The notes beneath the pieces were generated by a model, which saw only the letters and a list, made by a program, of their open reading frames with translations, was not told where the DNA came from and did not search any database. From the NCBI GenBank assembly GCA_021810105.1, contig JAJZJM010000001.1:1-64000 (forward strand): a stretch of DNA of 64,000 nucleotides, written 5' to 3'. A program made the translations under genes and the position numbers. The stretch is from Microcaldota archaeon. Lineage in GTDB: Archaea; Micrarchaeota; Micrarchaeia; Micrarchaeales; Micrarchaeaceae. Below, piece by piece: positions 45,597 to 56,128 of this stretch. How positions within the stretch are numbered: the stretch's first letter is position 1; each line of letters opens with the position of its first letter.

Positions 45597-46619
45597 TCAC
45601 GCAGATAACAGCTTGTCTATAGCATTCGAAATCTTCATCTCGTTAGGGACATAAAACTTCTCGTCTCCTGGCAGAGGATATGGAAGGCTTGGTGCAGCCA
45701 CCCTCATGATGGGAGCATCAAGTTCAAATATGGCTTTTTCTGCTATTCTTGCTGATATTTCTGCACCTACTCCAAAGCTCAATGGGGCTTCGTGCACTAT
45801 CATGACCCTTCCGGTCTTCTTTGCTGATTCTATTATGGTTTTTTCGTCGAGTGGGTTGATCGTCCTCAGGTCCACTACCTCTGCTGAAAGCCTCTTTTTG
45901 TCCACGACATTCTTCACTACATCAACCATGGTGCCGTATGTTATTATTGTAAGATCGTTTCCCTCCTTTATCACATTCGCTTTGCCTATCGGCACCTCAT
46001 ACATATTTTCGGGTATATCCTGCTTGAAAAGCCTGTAAAGTTTTGTAGGCTCTAAGAATATGACTGGATCCTTGCCGTGGGCTGCCGCAAGCATCAGTCC
46101 TTTCGCGTCATACGGGTTCGAGGGTTCTACCACGATAAGCCCGCCTATGTGTGCATACTCGACCTCTGGGCTTTCGGAATGATGCTCAAGTGTGCGCACG
46201 CCTCCGCTTACAGGCGTCCTTATTATCATTGGGAGAGTTATTGCGGATCTTGTCCTTGCCCTGTACCTTGCCACATGATTTACAATCTGCGAAAACGAAA
46301 GATACATGAATCCTGCGAACTGGAGCTCCGGGACCGGGAGCAGGCCACCTATTGCCATCCCTATGGCAGTGCCCACTATGCTTGATTCTGCGAGAGGCGT
46401 ATCTATCACTCTTGATTCACCATATTTGGAGAGCAGGCCGTCCGTAACTCTGAAAACTCCTCCGTCTGCGCCTATATCCTCTCCGAGAAGCACCATCTTC
46501 TCGTTCTCTGCCATCGCGAGATCAAGCGCGTTATTAAGAGCCGATACGATATTCATCTGCATATTACCACTCTCACTCTGTGCTTCCTCCTTGCCAGAAG
46601 CCAGATGCCTCTGCCTCAT
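45597..46619 (-). CDS. pdhB: 2-oxoacid dehydrogenase E1 beta (likely starts at MQMNIVSALNN)
   Basis: VSALNNALDLAMAENEKMVLLGEDIGADGGVFRVTDGL. Confidence 0.92.
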   Translation of the reverse strand: MRQRHLASGKEEAQSESGNMQMNIVSALNNALDLAMAENEKMVLLGEDIGADGGVFRVTDGLLSKYGESRVIDTPLAESSIVGTAIGMAIGGLLPVPELQFAGFMYLSFSQIVNHVARYRARTRSAITLPMIIRTPVSGGVRTLEHHSESPEVEYAHIGGLIVVEPSNPYDAKGLMLAAAHGKDPVIFLEPTKLYRLFKQDIPENMYEVPIGKANVIKEGNDLTIITYGTMVDVVKNVVDKKRLSAEVVDLRTINPLDEKTIIESAKKTGRVMIVHEAPLSFGVGAEISARIAEKAIFELDAPIMRVAAPSLPYPLPGDEKFYVPNEMKISNAIDKLLSA

Positions 46620-47664
46620 CCTCTTCCTCTTTTAGAGTCTCTGGCACATAACTGTACACATTTTCAAACATGCTCTTTGGATTTAGAACAAAAGCCTCCG
46701 CCTTGTCTACGGCTGCGTCTATGACCTTTGAATTTTGATCTGACATCTCCTGCTCTTTTGACTGGTCCCAGAGATTCTTTGCTTCCAGGTACTTTCTTAC
46801 TCTTAATATTGGATCTCTTGGCTTCCATGCTTCAACGTCAGCATCAGGCCTGTATTTTGTAGGGTCATCTGCAGTTGTATGTATGCCCATCCTGTAAGTA
46901 AGGCACTCTATCACAGTAGGACCATTCTTAGAGTTCGCAACAGCGTCGCTGACAGCCTTGTATACTCCTATTACATCGTTTCCGTCTACCTGAATTGAAG
47001 GTATTCCCGCGGCTATCGCCTTTTGAGCCAGGGTCTCTGCTGCTGTCTGCTTCTTTCTCGGTATAGATATTGCCCAGCCATTGTTCTCTATTATTACGAT
47101 TAATGGAAGTTTGAACACGCCTGCAAAGTTCAGCGCTTCATAAAAATCTCCTTCTGATGTTCCTCCGTCTCCCACATAAGTTATAACAGCTGAGCCGTCT
47201 TTACCGTATTTCTTAGCGTATGCAAGCCCTGCGGCGTGAGGCAGCTGTGTTGCTACAGGAACAATTTCTGGAAGCACATTGAGTTTTGCTGGTTTGTCAA
47301 CAGCGTCGAATCCGTCTTCATATCCCTTGAGCACCAAGAATAGCTTGTATAAAGGCAGCCCTCTGACCATGTATATTGCATGCTGCCTGAATGCAGGTAC
47401 AAACATATCATTTTCCCTCATAGCGTATGCGCTGCCAACCTGGGTGGCCTCCTCTCCGAGAAGAGGCGCATATGTCACAGCGCGCCCCTGCCTCTGCAGG
47501 CTTAGGTTTTTTGCATCAACAGCGCGCGCAAGAGACATGTATTTGTACATCTCTATGATCTGCCCGTCTGAAAGATTCTTTGGAAAGAGCTGCTGGTCAA
47601 CATTGCCATTCTCATCCATTACCTGCATATAATTTATGCTTGTATCAAAAATCTTTTTTATCAA
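46573..47664 (-). CDS. pdhA: 2-oxoacid dehydrogenase E1 alpha
   Basis: GDGGTSEGDFYEALNFAGVFKLPLIVIIENNGWAIS (TPP motif). Confidence 0.92.
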   Translation of the reverse strand: MIKKIFDTSINYMQVMDENGNVDQQLFPKNLSDGQIIEMYKYMSLARAVDAKNLSLQRQGRAVTYAPLLGEEATQVGSAYAMRENDMFVPAFRQHAIYMVRGLPLYKLFLVLKGYEDGFDAVDKPAKLNVLPEIVPVATQLPHAAGLAYAKKYGKDGSAVITYVGDGGTSEGDFYEALNFAGVFKLPLIVIIENNGWAISIPRKKQTAAETLAQKAIAAGIPSIQVDGNDVIGVYKAVSDAVANSKNGPTVIECLTYRMGIHTTADDPTKYRPDADVEAWKPRDPILRVRKYLEAKNLWDQSKEQEMSDQNSKVIDAAVDKAEAFVLNPKSMFENVYSYVPETLKEEEDEAEASGFWQGGSTE

Positions 47665-47752
47665 GACTCATCACACTACTCTATTGTAACAAAATAATAT
47701 ATGGGTTTTGTTTTTCTCTTTTATTTGGCGAGAACCCCAGTTGGATATGGAT

Positions 47753-48475
47753 TTAGGCCTTCATCCTCTTATAGCCATCAAATATAAACCCATTTTCGTG
47801 AGATTTTGGGAATTTAGCCTCTATTATTCTATTTATCTCATCTTTCAGCATGCTTTTTGATGCTATGAAAACCTGGTTTCGCAGCGTGGGGGAGAGATCT
47901 ATCGTATATAGATTGAATAATCTCCTTAATTTTTTCCTGTATGGCGCTTCCCTGGCAAGTCCAAGAACACTAAAAGTATAGTTTATGGCTAATATTCCAT
48001 CCCTCTTAAGCGCAGAGTGCGCATTCTGGACAAATTCATTGCTGATGAATTGGTCCGGTATGTTGTCTTTTTTGAAAGAGTCCATCATTATTACATCATA
48101 TTCCTCTTTTTTCCCCTTTATGTAAGATGCACCATCAGCAACAATTATATTCGCATCTATGCTCTCAGTGAGAAACGCCTTTGATGCCTTGACCATGTTT
48201 TCATCTAGCTCGACAGCATCCACATTTCTGCTTGTTCCGTATATCTTACCTAGCTGAAATGGGATCGTCCCCCCTCCGAGCCCTATCAGGAGTATACGCG
48301 GCTCATCGAATAACGAGGGCAATGGCAGAAAATAGTCCCAATAGCTTCTTGTGTATATGCTGTACTTACTGAGCCTTGAGTAGATTATGTTATCTGACAT
48401 GAGTATACGGTCGTCCTTTCTCTCTGCTACGACTATATTGCTCTCTTTTATCTCAGTAATAATCTTCCAGCCCAA
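47753..48475 (-). CDS. Spermidine synthase-like methyltransferase
   Basis: ILLIGLGGGTIPFQLGKIY ... VDAVELDENMVKASKAF ... DVIMMDSFK. Confidence 0.8.
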   Translation of the reverse strand: MGWKIITEIKESNIVVAERKDDRILMSDNIIYSRLSKYSIYTRSYWDYFLPLPSLFDEPRILLIGLGGGTIPFQLGKIYGTSRNVDAVELDENMVKASKAFLTESIDANIIVADGASYIKGKKEEYDVIMMDSFKKDNIPDQFISNEFVQNAHSALKRDGILAINYTFSVLGLAREAPYRKKLRRLFNLYTIDLSPTLRNQVFIASKSMLKDEINRIIEAKFPKSHENGFIFDGYKRMKA

Positions 48476-48557
48476 AATCTTTTTGTAGATTGCTTCGAAA
48501 TTTATTTAAGCACCCTTTAGTAAACATATAATAATAAGGAATTTAATTGGTGTAGTA

Positions 48558-48857
48558 ATGCATGGCGAATGCAAGATTAAGGTGCCTGGAGGAAAAATGG
48601 TTTCGGTTAAGGTAGACTACAATAAAAAGATATTGAGCGTCAGCATACTTGGAGATTTCTTTCTGCATCCGGAAGGGACAGTATATAAAATTGAGGAGAG
48701 CCTGAAAGGAATGGATGCAGCCTCTGGAAAAAATGAATTTGCAGATAGGATCGCAAATGTCCTCAAAGTACAGAACGCCAGTCTGATAGGAGCAGATGCG
48801 AATGTTATCTCTTCTGCTATAGAAAAGGCGATAAAGGATGGAATGGCGAGTAATTAA
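48558..48857 (+). CDS. lplB: Lipoate-protein ligase accessory subunit (LplB-like C-terminal domain)
   Basis: KVPGGKMVSVKVDYNKKILSVSILGDFFLHPE; overlaps lplA. Confidence 0.82.
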   Translation: MHGECKIKVPGGKMVSVKVDYNKKILSVSILGDFFLHPEGTVYKIEESLKGMDAASGKNEFADRIANVLKVQNASLIGADANVISSAIEKAIKDGMASN

Positions 48858-49584
48858 GCTGGAAATGAACAGTGCTGCAAGAAACATGGCCATAGACCAT
48901 GCCATAATGAATTCGGTCAGAGCTGGAAGGTCATCACCAACCATAAGGTTTTATAGGTGGAAGCCAAGCGCAGTCTCGATAGGCTGCTTCCAGAGCATGA
49001 ACGATGAAGTAAATGTTGAAAGATGCGGAGCCGCCGGGGTCGCATATGTCCGTAGGCTTACAGGAGGAGGGGCGGTGTACCACGACATTAACGGAGAGAT
49101 AACCTATAGTATAATAGGGAAAGAGGAGCTTTTTCCAAAGAACATAATCGATAGCTACAAATTAATCTGCAATTGGATAATAGAAAGCCTCTCCAGACTT
49201 GGAATAAAGGCGGAATTTGCGCCAATAAATGATATTGTGGTAGCTGGCAAAAAGATTTCTGGGAATGCGCAGACAAGGCGCGAGGGAATCCTGCTTCAGC
49301 ACGGCACTGTACTCTACAAAGTAGACGTCGGAGAGATGTTCAGCCTATTGAATGTCGCAAAGGAGAAGATATCCGACAAGATGATAAAAAGCGCAGAGGA
49401 GAGAGTGACAAGCGTATCCGCACATTCTGATGCGAGCATAGAAGAGCTGTATGCCGCGCTTCTTTCGGGATTTACCGAGGGAAAGAATTTCTCTTATGGT
49501 TCTTTATCTGAAGAGGAAAAGGATGAGGCAGAGACCCTTGAACGAGAAATCTATTCTACATATGAATGGAATTTCAGCAGATGA
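48838..49584 (+). CDS. lplA: Lipoate-protein ligase A, catalytic subunit
   Basis: RVIKLEMNSAARNMAIDHAIM, VRRLTGGGAVYHD, ISGNAQTRREGILLQHGTVL. Confidence 0.9.
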   Translation: MEWRVIKLEMNSAARNMAIDHAIMNSVRAGRSSPTIRFYRWKPSAVSIGCFQSMNDEVNVERCGAAGVAYVRRLTGGGAVYHDINGEITYSIIGKEELFPKNIIDSYKLICNWIIESLSRLGIKAEFAPINDIVVAGKKISGNAQTRREGILLQHGTVLYKVDVGEMFSLLNVAKEKISDKMIKSAEERVTSVSAHSDASIEELYAALLSGFTEGKNFSYGSLSEEEKDEAETLEREIYSTYEWNFSR

Positions 49585-49586
49585 CC

Positions 49587-50468
49587 TCATTTATTGGCAA
49601 GCATAGCCTTGATGAAATGCTCTCCAGCTTTGTATGAGCTTCTTACAAACGGCCCTGCAGCCACATACTTGAAACCCATGCTAATACCAATTTCCTTAAA
49701 ATGTGCAAACTTTTCAGGTTTGACATACTCTTTTATTTCAGCATAAAACCCTGTGGATGCCGGCCTTAGGTACTGCCCTATGGCAAGGAAGTCAACATCT
49801 GCATCCCTTAAATCCCTCATCGCGGAAACAACCTCCTCTTCGGTTTCACCCATACCAAGCATCATAGCCGATTTTGTATATCTTGACGGGGAAATCTCTT
49901 TTATGGATTTTAGAACTTTGAGAGATTGCCGGTATGATGCACGCCTATCCCTTATACTAGGACTTAGCCTTTCCACTGTCTCTATATTATGGCCTATCAC
50001 GTCAGGCTCCGCTTTTATTATAGTGCTAAGGTATTCATCATTTCCTGTAAAATCTGGTATAAGCACCTCGACAAGAGTCTTGCCGCAGCTCTTTTTTATC
50101 GCTTTTATGCATTCTGAAAAATGCGCTGCGCCCTGATCCGGAAGATCGTCCCTGCAGACAGAGGTTATAACTACGTAATCAAGGCCCCACTCACCAACCG
50201 CTTTTGCAAGCTTTTCAGGTTCTTCTTTGTCTACAGCTATTCCTTTTGCTGCTTTTGCAACAGCGCAGAACCTGCAGCCTCTAGTACAAGTATCCCCCAA
50301 GACCATAAATGTTGCTGTGCCTGAGCTCCAGCATTCGGTTATGTTCGGGCAATGCGCCTCTACGCACACAGTATGCATGCCAAGCTCCTTGACCCTCTCC
50401 TTTATCTTAGAGTATTTTTCTGTAGAAGCAGGGCGTATTGCAAGCCATTCTGGTTTTTCGAGCGACAC
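49587..50468 (-). CDS. lipA: Lipoyl synthase
   Basis: VCVEAHCPNITECWSSGTATFMVLGDTCTRGCRFCAV (two FeS motifs). Confidence 0.95.
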   Translation of the reverse strand: MSLEKPEWLAIRPASTEKYSKIKERVKELGMHTVCVEAHCPNITECWSSGTATFMVLGDTCTRGCRFCAVAKAAKGIAVDKEEPEKLAKAVGEWGLDYVVITSVCRDDLPDQGAAHFSECIKAIKKSCGKTLVEVLIPDFTGNDEYLSTIIKAEPDVIGHNIETVERLSPSIRDRRASYRQSLKVLKSIKEISPSRYTKSAMMLGMGETEEEVVSAMRDLRDADVDFLAIGQYLRPASTGFYAEIKEYVKPEKFAHFKEIGISMGFKYVAAGPFVRSSYKAGEHFIKAMLANK

Positions 50469-50507
50469 AATTGCCTTACGAAGCCAAACAATATTAGCCT
50501 TTGCATG

Positions 50508-51848
50508 TCATGGCACAAGCCTGTCTGGCGCCCTAGGGAAGAGGGCAGTCTCTCTCACGTTCTGTATGTTGAGCAGCCTCGCTGTGAGCCTTTCTAAACC
50601 TATGCTGAACCCTCCATGGGGAGGCGCTCCATATTTGAAGAATTCGGTAAACCATTTGAGCTCGTTCACGTCCATGCCCTTGTCCTTCGCCTGCTCGACG
50701 ATTTTCTCGTATCTGTGTTCACGCTGGCCGCCACTGCTCAGTTCCAGCCCATTGTAAATCAGATCGATGCTTCTGGCCCATTGCGGTTCGTCATCGACCC
50801 TCATCACATAGAACGGCTTTATCGCGTACGGGAACCTATTTACAAAAAAGAAATCGGATTTGTGCTTTTCCTTGACGTATTTGGCCAGCGCCTCCTCGCC
50901 CTGCTTGTTGTAGTCCTCTTCCCCCCTTTTCGGATGGAAACCTAGCTCTTCCAATATATCGTATATCTTTGGGAACTCCAACACCGGGAAAGGGGTTCTC
51001 GGAACTTCTAGGTTCACTCCAAGAATCTTCAGCTCCTCCTCACATTCCTGCGAAACGGTCTTGACCGCATGAACTATGAGGCTCTCCTCTACCTCCATCA
51101 CGTCCTTCTCGTCGTCTATAAAGGATATCTCGGCTGCGCAGGTCCTGTGTTCCGTTAGGTGCACTGGCGTGTTGCTTGCTTCTGCCCTCCAGCTCGGTCC
51201 GATCTCGTATATCTTTTCAAATCCGGCCAGCATCAGGAGCTGCCTATGAAGCTGCGGATCCTGCCTCAGATAGGCATTCTTCCCGAAGTGGCTGAACGAA
51301 AATACCTCGGATCCGCCCTCCTGCGATACACCCAACACGCTGGGAGTGAAAGTCTGCATGAACTTTTTCGAATACAGATATTTCTGCATGCTCTCGAGTA
51401 GCTTGGACTGCACAAGGAATATCGCCATCTGCCTCGGACTCCTCAGGTCTAGCGCCCTCCAGTCCAGCCTTTTGTCTATTCCAGTCTCATGTATTCCCTC
51501 TATGTCAATCGGGGCAGGGCCTTGTGGCTTGCTCACGATTTCTATCCTCTCCGGTATGATCTCTATTCCGGAAGCGACCTTTATCTCCGCCGGGATCACA
51601 CCCTCTACTATAACAAAATAATTCGGCATCAGCTCTTCAACCTCCTTCAGCATCTTCGGATCGGTCTTTCCCTTTAGAACTGTAAGCTGCACCGCTCCTG
51701 TGATGTCACGTACCCAAACAAACCTTGCGCTCTTGAGGTCGTTGACCCTGCTCACCCTCCCGCCTATTTTCACCTTGCTCCCTGGCGTACGAGGTATATC
51801 CTTGATGTAGTCTATCTTCTTCATCGCATCCTTGCTCTTGGTTTGCAC
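50508..51848 (-). CDS. aspS: Aspartyl-tRNA synthetase
   Basis: PQLHRQLLMLAGFEKIYEIGPSWRAEASNTPVHLTEHRTCAAEISFI, APPHGGFSIGLERLTARLL. Confidence 0.92.
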   Translation of the reverse strand: MQTKSKDAMKKIDYIKDIPRTPGSKVKIGGRVSRVNDLKSARFVWVRDITGAVQLTVLKGKTDPKMLKEVEELMPNYFVIVEGVIPAEIKVASGIEIIPERIEIVSKPQGPAPIDIEGIHETGIDKRLDWRALDLRSPRQMAIFLVQSKLLESMQKYLYSKKFMQTFTPSVLGVSQEGGSEVFSFSHFGKNAYLRQDPQLHRQLLMLAGFEKIYEIGPSWRAEASNTPVHLTEHRTCAAEISFIDDEKDVMEVEESLIVHAVKTVSQECEEELKILGVNLEVPRTPFPVLEFPKIYDILEELGFHPKRGEEDYNKQGEEALAKYVKEKHKSDFFFVNRFPYAIKPFYVMRVDDEPQWARSIDLIYNGLELSSGGQREHRYEKIVEQAKDKGMDVNELKWFTEFFKYGAPPHGGFSIGLERLTARLLNIQNVRETALFPRAPDRLVP

Positions 51849-51885
51849 AAAAAGATTTAATACGCTTGTGTCCGAATACTCAAAT

Positions 51886-52002
51886 ATGGAAGAGAATGAG
51901 TTCGCGCGGCTTCTTAAAATTGCGAGGCTGAAGCTGAGCGATCATGAAATAGGGCCATATAAAGGAGTTCTTGGAGGCCGAGAAACCGAAGGGCTACTAT
52001 GA
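51886..52002 (+). pseudogene. gatC: Truncated gatC-like N-terminus
   Basis: MEENEFARLLKIARLKLSDHEIGPYK... resembles GatC N-terminus; out-of-frame stop after 38 codons. Confidence 0.6.
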
Positions 52003-52660
52003 CGACCTGGTGGAGAGCCTGCAGAAAGCCAATCGCGAATACAATGCTTTCAATGTCATAGCAGAAAGCGCAAGGCAATCGGAAAACACTGTGCCATTCA
52101 GCACGAAAAGCAGCATATGCGTCAAAAGGGTAGAAACGACTGCGGGTTCGAGGATGCTGCAGGGTTACATTCCGCCGTTCAACGCCACGGTAGTAGATAG
52201 ACTCATTGACGACGGCAGGTTCTCTTTCCTTGGAGAGACGAACATGGACGAGTTCGGCTTCGGCACGTTCGGGATAAACGCTGAGACCCCTGCAAGAAAT
52301 GCGTTCGACAAGGAGTACGCGGCTGGCGGATCGAGCAGCGGCGCGGCTGTGGCGACTGCGATGCTGAAATACCATGTAGCCCTCGCAGTTTCTACAGGCG
52401 GATCAATATCCACACCTGCAGCGTTCAACGGGGTTGTAGGTTTTACACCGACATACGGGACCGTATCGAGATACGGGCTTATCGACTATGCGAATTCGCT
52501 TGACAAGATAGGGGTTATGGCGAGGAGCAGCAGGGGGGAACTCTTCGCCGTTGTCAGTGATGTATCCGGTACCGTGCAGTGCGTTTTGGACAAAGCAAAG
52601 GTCACAGACAAGGAATGGGCAGATATAGAGGCTGGACGAGCTGACGGTAATGATGGATGA
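51953..52660 (+). pseudogene. gatA: Truncated gatA (amidase-signature) fragment
   Basis: AGGSSSGAAVATAM ... VSTGGSISTPAAFNGVVGFTPTYGTVSRYGLIDYANSLDKIGVMAR; about half normal length. Confidence 0.75.
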
Positions 52661-52853
52661 GATGGAGCAAATACAGAAAATAAAGTTTGACTGGACAAAG
52701 TATGCGTGGTGGATAGACCTGAGGAGGTACATCTCTGTGCCGCACTCTTACTTCGGAATGGGCATTGAGCGGCTGATAAAATGGCTGCTTAACCTGGAGC
52801 ACATAATGAATGTGATGCCATTTCCGAGATTGATTAATAGATTGGCGCCATGA
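52650..52853 (+). pseudogene. C-terminal remnant of an AsnRS-like class II synthetase
   Basis: WWIDLRRYISVPHSYFGMGIERLIKWLLNLEHIMNVMPFPRLINRLAP aligns to the C-terminus of AsnRS at 19934-21280. Confidence 0.8.
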
Positions 52854-52906
52854 CTGGCAAAAGTTAAAAGCCTTGAATCGGATATTATACAGAAGTTTCA
52901 TATTCA

Positions 52907-53947
52907 GTGCTGCAACAAACATTTGGGTTTACAATGGAAGAAACAGGCAATTTGAAAAGGAATGTAGGGTTCGCCTACATAGCATTGTGCATAGGAGCGG
53001 TAATCCTACTTTTCGGCTCAGTCTACCTTATTAATTTGCTCTCAACCGTATACGGGATTGGCGTAGGTGCCACTGTACAAAGCCTTTCTGACAATGCTCC
53101 GATAGCCAGCCAGCTCGTCCAGTTCACTGCACAGTCTGCCGCACTTGGAGAAGGAGTTCTGGAATCCTATATAACATTTTTCATAGCCATTGCTTTGGGA
53201 GCAGGGGCATTTGTATTGCTGCTCAACAGAAAAGAGGTTCCTACAAAGGCCGCAAGCAAATACACCACTTTGGCAGCTGTGCTTAGTCTGATATTTATTC
53301 TGCTGTATTACCTGGTGGCAGAGAACATACCTTCTGCTTTTATAGGACTTTATGCTTACTTGCCGTACATTGGTTTCTTAATCTGCATATCGTCGGTAGC
53401 ATATGTGGAATATGTGATTAGGCTGAAGCAGCCCAAAAAGATGCACGCAAGAAAAGGTGCGATATCGTTGGATCCGTCTACGCCCTTCTCAAATATGCTG
53501 AACCTGCAGAGCGAACTTATGGCAAACCTTTCTGGAGAGCTTAAAGTAGTGGATAAGCACTTCAATTCTGCTGCAATAGTTAACCTCTACAGACTCATCA
53601 GCGGGTATGAGGGCAATTTCAAAAAGATAACCGTACTTACCTCTAGAGAGATGATGGGAATGAACTTTCCTGTTGAAGTTAGGGACTTTAGTAAGGAGTT
53701 GGAGGCTTCAGGAATAGAGCTTGATGTTAGGCTTATGGATGAAAATGACAAAGTGGAGCAGCACGAGAGATTTATGATGGATCAGAAAAGCGCTTATAAG
53801 ATGCCACCTCTAAATATAATAAACAAAAGAAGTGAGCATGTAACTAAGATGAGCTATAAGGATGCCGATAGGCGGTTCTCAGAACTGATGAGCAGGGCCA
53901 TAAAGATAGAAAATTATCAGTTAGGAAAGGGCAGAGAAAACATTTAG
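52907..53947 (+). CDS. Membrane protein, unknown
   Basis: 346 aa; N-terminal TM region and soluble C-terminus. Confidence 0.65.
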   Translation: MLQQTFGFTMEETGNLKRNVGFAYIALCIGAVILLFGSVYLINLLSTVYGIGVGATVQSLSDNAPIASQLVQFTAQSAALGEGVLESYITFFIAIALGAGAFVLLLNRKEVPTKAASKYTTLAAVLSLIFILLYYLVAENIPSAFIGLYAYLPYIGFLICISSVAYVEYVIRLKQPKKMHARKGAISLDPSTPFSNMLNLQSELMANLSGELKVVDKHFNSAAIVNLYRLISGYEGNFKKITVLTSREMMGMNFPVEVRDFSKELEASGIELDVRLMDENDKVEQHERFMMDQKSAYKMPPLNIINKRSEHVTKMSYKDADRRFSELMSRAIKIENYQLGKGRENI

Positions 53948-53957
53948 AGGTAATTTA

Positions 53958-54536
53958 ATGGAATTGAAAATAGATAGCAAGAAGACAGCGCTTGTAGTGA
54001 TAGATCTGCAGAAAGGAATTGCCTCTATGGGAAGGCAGCTTGCACCTCATTCTGCCGATGAGGTGATAGGAAATGCGGCAAAGCTTGCTAACGCGTTCAG
54101 GCAGAAAGGAATGCCGGTCTTTCTTGTGCATGTGATGCCGAGCGGCCCTGAGAGGCTGAACGTTATTGCGGATGATCAGGGTTGGGGAGGGCTGCAGGAG
54201 ATGCCGAAAGACTGGGCGGATTTCGTTCCGCAGCTTGGCCCGAATGAAAAAGACATAATAATAACAAAAAGGCAGTGGGGGGCTTTCTATGGAACTGACC
54301 TGGAACTGCATCTGAGAAGACGAGGGATAGACACGATAGTGCTATGCGGAATATCCACAAACCATGGAGTTGAGAGCACAGCAAGGTTTGCATACGAATA
54401 CGGTTTCCAGCAGATCTTTGCTGAAGATGCCATGGCATCGATGTCGGCGGAGATGCACAATGCTGCGTTAGACATTGCATTCAAGCGAATCGGAAGAATT
54501 AGGAAAACTGAGGAGATCATTGGCAGCATTTCTTGA
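53958..54536 (+). CDS. Isochorismatase-family cysteine hydrolase
   Basis: ALVVIDLQKGI, KRQWGAFYGTDLELHLRRRGIDTIVLCGISTNHGVESTAR. Confidence 0.92.
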   Translation: MELKIDSKKTALVVIDLQKGIASMGRQLAPHSADEVIGNAAKLANAFRQKGMPVFLVHVMPSGPERLNVIADDQGWGGLQEMPKDWADFVPQLGPNEKDIIITKRQWGAFYGTDLELHLRRRGIDTIVLCGISTNHGVESTARFAYEYGFQQIFAEDAMASMSAEMHNAALDIAFKRIGRIRKTEEIIGSIS

Positions 54537-54547
54537 TTTGAATAAAA

Positions 54548-55408
54548 GTGTATCTGGAGGATGAAATTATGATTGAGGTAAAGAAGCTCACAAAAAGGTA
54601 CAGTGATGGCACTACCGCCCTTCAGAATGTGAGCTTTAAGCTAGATAAGAAGATAACCTCGGTCATAGGCAGAAACGGAGCTGGAAAAACCACTCTTATC
54701 AGGATACTATCATCGCAGCTTGCTCCAACATCAGGCAAGGCTTTTGTCGAGGGTATAGATGTGGTTGAAGAGCCAAATGCGGTTAGAAAAATCGCGGTTA
54801 GCATACCGCAAGAGGCAAAGCCTATCGACTATCTTACGCCGTTTGATGCGGTAAGGCTATATCTTTCAGCACGCGGAATAGGCCTGCATGCTTCGAGAAA
54901 AGAGGCCGGTGACGCTTTAAAAAAGGTAGGGTTGTGGGAAGCTCGAAATAAAGTAGCGTACGAACTTTCTGGAGGAATGAAGAGAAAGGTTTTCGTAGCA
55001 ATGGCGATAGCCGCAGATGCGGAGGTGGTATTCCTTGATGAGCCCACAACCGGACTTGATCCATTCTCAAGAGTAGAAGTGTGGGCTGCAATAAAGGCGA
55101 TAAAGGGGCAGGTGATATTGACTACGCATTACATGGAAGAGGCGCAAGCCCTCTCAGACGAGGTGCTTATGATAGAATCTGGCAAGACTCTTGCACAGGG
55201 AAGCGTTAAACAGCTCCTTAAGCCATTCTCTGGGCTCATAAGAGTTGAGAGCCAGAACAAGAGACATAGATCGTATAGGATTGGGGGCACTTGGGTTTCT
55301 TACGTCAAAAAAGCGGATGTCAACTCTTTTGTAGAGAAAGGAGATATAATAAAACCAGTTACACTTGATGATCTATTCATAAAAAGAGGCGTTAATCTTG
55401 AATCTTAA
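54548..55408 (+). CDS. ABC transporter ATP-binding protein
   Basis: IGRNGAGKTTLIRIL, YELSGGMKRKVFVAMAIAADAEVVFLDEPTTGLDP. Confidence 0.95.
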   Translation: MYLEDEIMIEVKKLTKRYSDGTTALQNVSFKLDKKITSVIGRNGAGKTTLIRILSSQLAPTSGKAFVEGIDVVEEPNAVRKIAVSIPQEAKPIDYLTPFDAVRLYLSARGIGLHASRKEAGDALKKVGLWEARNKVAYELSGGMKRKVFVAMAIAADAEVVFLDEPTTGLDPFSRVEVWAAIKAIKGQVILTTHYMEEAQALSDEVLMIESGKTLAQGSVKQLLKPFSGLIRVESQNKRHRSYRIGGTWVSYVKKADVNSFVEKGDIIKPVTLDDLFIKRGVNLES

Positions 55409-56120
55409 ATTCATAGCTGCGCATTCGTGGCTTACCGGGGCGGGCTCCCTCAAGTCTACATGGATGTATATGATATCGTCCATGGGCTTCCCGCTCTCCC
55501 TTCTTTTCATAGTCGGGGTGCTATCAGATGGAGCGCTGCTTCCGTATGCATTAGTAGGAGGCCTTGTTTCGGTTGTGGCTACAAATGGAATAACCACGAT
55601 GGCTGATCTGGGTATGTTCAAATTCGAATACATGTACAAAGACCTGATAGTAACTTCGAAAGCCTCCCCTATAGACTATATGCTTGGAGTGATGCTTGCG
55701 GATCTTTTCTGGTCGCTTCCGGCAATTGCAATTTATTTCATACTCGACATCGCATTCGGAATATTGACCCCGTACGCTTTTGTAATGTCAATTTTGGTTT
55801 CGGTGCTTGTGCTGCTCTCCACAGCCTCTTTGGGATTTGTGCTTACAAGCCTTGTAAAACACCAGAGGTTTGTCTGGGCAATAACTGGAATGCTTTCGCT
55901 TGCTATGATGGTTTTCCCTCCCACATTCTATCCTTACAAATACCTTCCCCATTCTGTGCTGCTTATATTGTCAATATCCCCTACAACTCCGGCGGCTGTA
56001 CTGATGCAAGGATTCTTCGGCCTTGCTCCCACCTTGTGGTACATGCTTTACATTTTGATTGGTGAGACTATCTTGCTATTCTTGATAGCAAAGTACCTCA
56101 CGGTATGGAGGGAGCGCTGA
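55398..56120 (+). CDS. ABC transporter permease
   Basis: About six TM ABC-2-like protein directly after the ATPase gene. Confidence 0.85.
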   Translation: MNLKFIAAHSWLTGAGSLKSTWMYMISSMGFPLSLLFIVGVLSDGALLPYALVGGLVSVVATNGITTMADLGMFKFEYMYKDLIVTSKASPIDYMLGVMLADLFWSLPAIAIYFILDIAFGILTPYAFVMSILVSVLVLLSTASLGFVLTSLVKHQRFVWAITGMLSLAMMVFPPTFYPYKYLPHSVLLILSISPTTPAAVLMQGFFGLAPTLWYMLYILIGETILLFLIAKYLTVWRER

Positions 56121-56128
56121 GCCTTTAA

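Noticed and set aside
47279-47632. Long antisense ORFs inside housekeeping genes (e.g. 2333-2857, 38530-39273, 40122-40592, 47279-47632)
   Set aside because: Ser/Pro/Leu-rich shadow frames opposite well-supported genes.
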